Shown here one piece after another: positions 60,982 to 64,000 of a stretch of DNA of 64,000 bases. The translations under genes and the position numbers were made by a program. The number at the start of each line of letters is the position of its first letter. Position 1 is the first letter of the stretch. Below the pieces are notes generated by a model. It searched no databases. It was not told where the DNA came from and saw nothing but the letters and a program-made list of their open reading frames with translations. The DNA lies in assembly GCA_025201365.1 (NCBI GenBank), contig JAIXMF010000005.1:1240001-1304000 (forward strand), given 5' to 3'. Source of the stretch: Syncephalis plumigaleata. Lineage: Eukaryota > Zoopagomycota > Zoopagomycetes > Zoopagales > Piptocephalidaceae.

Positions 60982-63220
60982 ATGAAGTTCTCTGCCGTTA
61001 TTGCCATTGCCGCCGCCGTCGTCGCTCTCACCAGTCTGGTCGCCGTTGAAGCTAGTCCCGCATTGGTCCGTCGTGGTATGTCTGGCCGTGACCCTATCAA
61101 TTGATGTACTAATCGTAGTCTATTGTTTCATTGTCCACCGATGATTAGCGAAAGATCGTAAGTTCATGTATATTAAATGGTTGTTTTGACATGCTAATCA
61201 CATCATAATGTTTATTGTACGTATTGACTTGTTAATAATAGTTCGTAAGCTATCCTATTGACTACAACAGACACTATGCTAATTGTAATACAAATCAAAA
61301 TTATGTGATTACCATTTCAAGCTGCTGTAAGTTACCATTTTGATTGTAGTGTACGAGTACTAACAACATCTGTTACACAATCCATATACTTGTCTATCAC
61401 AGTGCGTAGGTTAACATTTTGATCGTAATGAATGACGTACTAATCACGTTATGACACATAACCTACATATATTCCTGTATAATAGGAAGTAAGTCATTGT
61501 TCTGACCGTAATGAATGAAGTACTAATTATGGTATGGGACACGTCCTGTATGTTCCTGTATGATAGTGGGTAAGTCATCATTCTGACTGCAACGAATGAG
61601 ATACTAACAATAGTATGGCACACGATTAACACATGTCTGTGTATGATAGGATGTAAGTTATCATTATGACCGCAATAAATGAAGTACTAACTACGATATG
61701 ACACATGATCCTGTATGATAGTATGTAAGTAATCACTCTGGTGATGTTGTACGGCGCACTAACTTCGATATTGCACACGACTTACGTATGTTCCTGTATG
61801 ATAGAACGTAAGTTATTATTCCGATTGTGATGAATGAGATACTAATTATGATATGGCACACGTTTCATCTGTGTTTGTGTATAAACAGGGCGTAAGTTAA
61901 TAGTCTACCTATAACCTATGAGGTACTAATCACGCTATAACACACGATTCACATACGTTCCTCTATGATAGTATGTAAGTAACCACTCTGACCGCAGTGA
62001 ATGAATGTGCTAATACTGATATGGCCCGCAATCCATACGTATGCCCCGGTATGATAGTGTGTAAGTTATCATTTCATTTATAAACTATGGTGTACTAATT
62101 ACAATCTGCCATACAATTCATATATCTGCCTATAACAGTGTGTAGGTTGCCATTATGACCGTAATGAATGAATGTACTAACTATGATATCGCCCATGATC
62201 CACATACGCCCATGTATTACAGCATGTAAGTGATCATTCTGATCATAATATCAAGTGTACTAATACCAATGTGGCCCACTACCGCATACGTTCGTGTATG
62301 ATAGAGCGTAAGTTATCATTTTGACTACAGTGAATGAATGTACTAACCACGCTATGACATACGATCCACGTATATTTCTGTTTGATAGACTGTAAGTAAT
62401 CATTCTTATCGTAATGTATGAGGCACTAATCATAGTACGGCATGTGATTTACATATGTTTCTGTATACCAGCCTGTAAGTCATTATTCTGGCTACAATGT
62501 ATCGATGTACTAATTATGCTATGGCACACGATTAACACATGTCTGTGTATGATAGGGAGTAAGTAATCGTTCTGGCCGTAATGTATGGCATACTAACTAT
62601 GATACGACACATTATCCATCTACGTTCTTGTATGATAGGGCGTAAGTAATGATTCTGACTGTGGAGAATGAATGTACTAATTATACTTTGATGCATGATC
62701 TCCCGTATGATAGGGCGTAAGTTATCACTCTGATTGTAATGAGTGGGGTACTAATCATAGTATGGCACATGATTTCTTTATGTTCATGTATGATAGTTTG
62801 TAAGTCATTATTCTGACTGTAACCTATGAGGTACTAATCAAGCTATGACATATAATCCACGTATGTTCTCGTATGACAGTCTGTAAGTAATCATTCTGAC
62901 CGTATTATACGACGTACTAATGATAAACATGGCACATGATTTCCATACATTTGTGGATAACAGTGCGTAAGTTACTATTCCCGATGATAACGTATAGGTG
63001 TACTGATATTAATACGGCACATGATCTACTTATACTCATGTATGATAGTGGGTAAGTAAATATCGCTGACTCTAATGTATGAATGAGTACTAACTACAGT
63101 ATGGCGCATGATCCATGTATGTCCTTTATGATAGGATGTAAGTTATCATTTCAATCATCACCTACGCTACACTAATCACAATACAATCTATATTAATTGA
63201 TTGAATAGCCACGAGATTAA
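60982..63220 (+). CDS. Small secreted Cys-rich peptide encoded by single-codon exons, copy B
   Basis: A 62-residue prepropeptide from 27 exons. Exon 1 (60982-61075, 94 nt) encodes signal peptide MKFSAVIAIAAAVVALTSLV, then AVEASPALVRR (dibasic, Kex2-like). Exon 2 is 61149-61157 (9 nt), exon 3 61242-61244, exon 4 61322-61326 (5 nt). 94+9+3+5=111, so phase is 0 from here. Then 22 exons of 3 nt start at 61403, 61486, 61567, 61650, 61722, 61805, 61889, 61972, 62058, 62139, 62223, 62305, 62389, 62472, 62556, 62639, 62714, 62797, 62880, 62964, 63049, 63135. Exon 27 starts at 63209 and reads Pro-Arg-Asp-stop (63218-63220). Mature peptide: AKDLPA, CEWDYNGYCC, HSTPGGGFSCWDPRD. Four Cys, C-x7-CC-x9-C, suggest two disulfides. 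Introns of the array are 69-83 nt, with GTAAGT or GTAGGT donors, TACTAA-type branch sites and TATGATAG- or AACAG-type acceptors. Target and role are unknown. Confidence 0.88.
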
Positions 63221-63223
63221 GCA

Positions 63224-63275
63224 GTAAGTAATAATCCACAATAATCATGCCCATACTAATCCATTATGATTACAG
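63224..63275 (+). other. 3-prime UTR intron of copy B
   Basis: GTAAGT donor three bases after the stop, CATACTAATC branch site and TTACAG acceptor. Conserved in copy A. The junction lies very close to the stop codon, so nonsense-mediated decay is not expected from it. Confidence 0.6.
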
Positions 63276-63470
63276 GACAAGACAAGGACATCATCAAGTA
63301 GATATTATAGGTATTCAAGTCAAGAATGTATTGGTGCAAGTCCCTCATTTAGTGTCCATACCATTCAAGTCATTATTCCTTGGATCAAGAAATATATCTA
63401 CAAGTCTCTTACGTCTATTCATCCATGGTCCTATTACATAAATATCAACTAATGGCTGGTTCATTGATTG

Positions 63471-63476
63471 AATAAA
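63471..63476 (+). terminator. Poly(A) signal of copy B
   Basis: AATAAA about 195 bp after the UTR intron; the same motif is at the matching place in copy A. Confidence 0.5.
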
Positions 63477-63811
63477 TATGTAATGCTATAGGGCATTCTT
63501 CTACTCTATTCATCGTTGATTCTTTCTTCTACTCCAACTATGCTTATTACTTATCGTGTGCATGAATGAGCATTGTATATCGAGTGAGGTCGTCGAATAT
63601 TGCTTACATGATGCTATTTCATCACATATGTCAGTACCCTTAGAACTATGCTTCCTACATATTGTCATTACACTTGGATTACAACATGTCATAGTTATGC
63701 CTAGGTTGAAAGTGGACAACCTTTTCTCATGTTTATATTAAATGTAAAAAAGTGTAATCACTTTATTCATCGATGGCAACTCTTTGTTAACGTCTTTGTA
63801 TGCGCAATTGA

Positions 63812-64000
63812 TTATTCAAAACGATTTTCAATACGCTTCTCATTGGACAATGATTTCAACTTGTCAATCAATTCGGATAGCACATGTGTTTGTCCCTTGG
63901 CCTTGCTGCCAACATCATCGCGATTGCGTACGTTCACGGATTGCGTATCCAGCTCTTCTTGACCCACGACTAATAGGTGAATAGTAGTAGTAAGTTAATT
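63812..64000 (-). CDS. THS1: Threonyl-tRNA synthetase, C-terminal exon (gene continues past the window)
   Basis: The last exon (63969-63812) encodes VVGQEELDTQSVNVRNRDDV, then LSELIDKLKSLSNEKRIE and a stop. This matches the end of the anticodon-binding domain of cytosolic class II threonyl-tRNA synthetase (VVGEKE, VNVRTRD in relatives). The acceptor is CACCTATTAG at 63970. From there to 64000 is intron, whose donor is outside the window. The stop lies about 100 bp from the edge of duplicated segment B, so this gene converges with the single-codon-exon gene. Related aaRS anticodon domains (ProRS, GlyRS) fit less well. Confidence 0.78.

Larger units (their letters stand above)
60200..63705 (+). 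repeat. Duplicated segment, copy B
   Basis: Inverted counterpart of 12890-16430, about 44 kb away. It carries the small upstream frame, promoter, the single-codon-exon gene, its 3-prime UTR and about 200 bp more. The right edge lies about 100 bp before the end of the threonyl-tRNA synthetase gene. Confidence 0.85.

Noticed and set aside
61076-63208. The 83-bp periodic array read as a plain minisatellite
   Set aside because: Every unit ends in AG and restarts with GT after exactly three bases that vary, the phase works from exon 1 to the stop, and two copies agree on Cys, stop and exon count. A non-coding satellite predicts none of this.
61076-63208. The array as a CRISPR-like repeat-spacer structure
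   Set aside because: The variable part is three bases, far too short for spacers. The genome is eukaryotic, and the repeated part is a spliceosomal intron.
1-64000. Transposons or virus-derived elements
   Set aside because: I recognised no reverse transcriptase, integrase, transposase or capsid-like frame and no terminal repeats. The only large repeat is the inverted gene-bearing duplication.

Overview
The window reads as nuclear DNA of an intron-dense fungus, most likely an early-diverging lineage (Zoopagomycota or Mucoromycota). The lineage is an inference from gene content; no marker gene fixes it. Genes are compact and broken by many introns of about 50-100 nt, with GT-AG ends and TACTAAC/TACTAAT-like branch sites. 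Products fit a fungus: TAF11, RCC1, a delta-12-type desaturase, the Rix1-complex subunit IPI3/WDR18, UBE2C, a full ABCC transporter, a Chk2/Rad53-type kinase, a DUF3684 sacsin-like ATPase, a KPWE-motif peroxin (PEX39-like) and threonyl-tRNA synthetase.

Layout. 0-12.4 kb: Nudix 3-prime end, a possible Cys-rich secreted gene, TAF11 and RCC1 (divergent), a desaturase, a secreted protein of unknown function, and a GH20 fragment. 12.9-16.4 kb: copy A of a duplicated segment (minus strand). 17.7-27.2 kb: SUR7/claudin-like membrane protein, ankyrin protein, IPI3/WDR18, UBE2C. 29.2-35.1 kb: ABCC transporter. 36-42.6 kb: three tandem paralogous methyltransferases, two with N-myristoylation-type starts. 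43.5-56.8 kb: Chk2-like kinase, alpha/beta hydrolase, BORCS8-like, DUF3684 protein, PEX39-like. 58.3-59.7 kb: secreted kinase-fold protein. 60.2-63.7 kb: copy B of the duplicated segment (plus strand). 63.8-64 kb: end of threonyl-tRNA synthetase.

The standout is a gene present twice, in inverted orientation (60982-63220 plus; 13385-15630 minus). Exon 1 encodes a signal peptide and a dibasic site. The rest of a 62-residue peptide is spread over 26 more exons, and 22 consecutive ones are exactly 3 nt long: one codon each, in phase 0, separated by mutually similar introns of about 70-85 nt. Read through AG|NNN|GT junctions, both copies give a 31-residue mature peptide with the pattern C-x7-CC-x9-C and the same in-frame stop. 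All four Cys are conserved while residues between them differ. I know of no described gene built one codon per exon. Because every such exon is 3 nt in phase 0, skipping any of them would keep the frame, so the array could in principle yield many peptide variants.

A caution for readers of the CDS entries: about ten otherwise well-conserved genes carry single-nucleotide frame breaks, several in short G or C runs. Uncorrected indels in the assembly are the likeliest cause.
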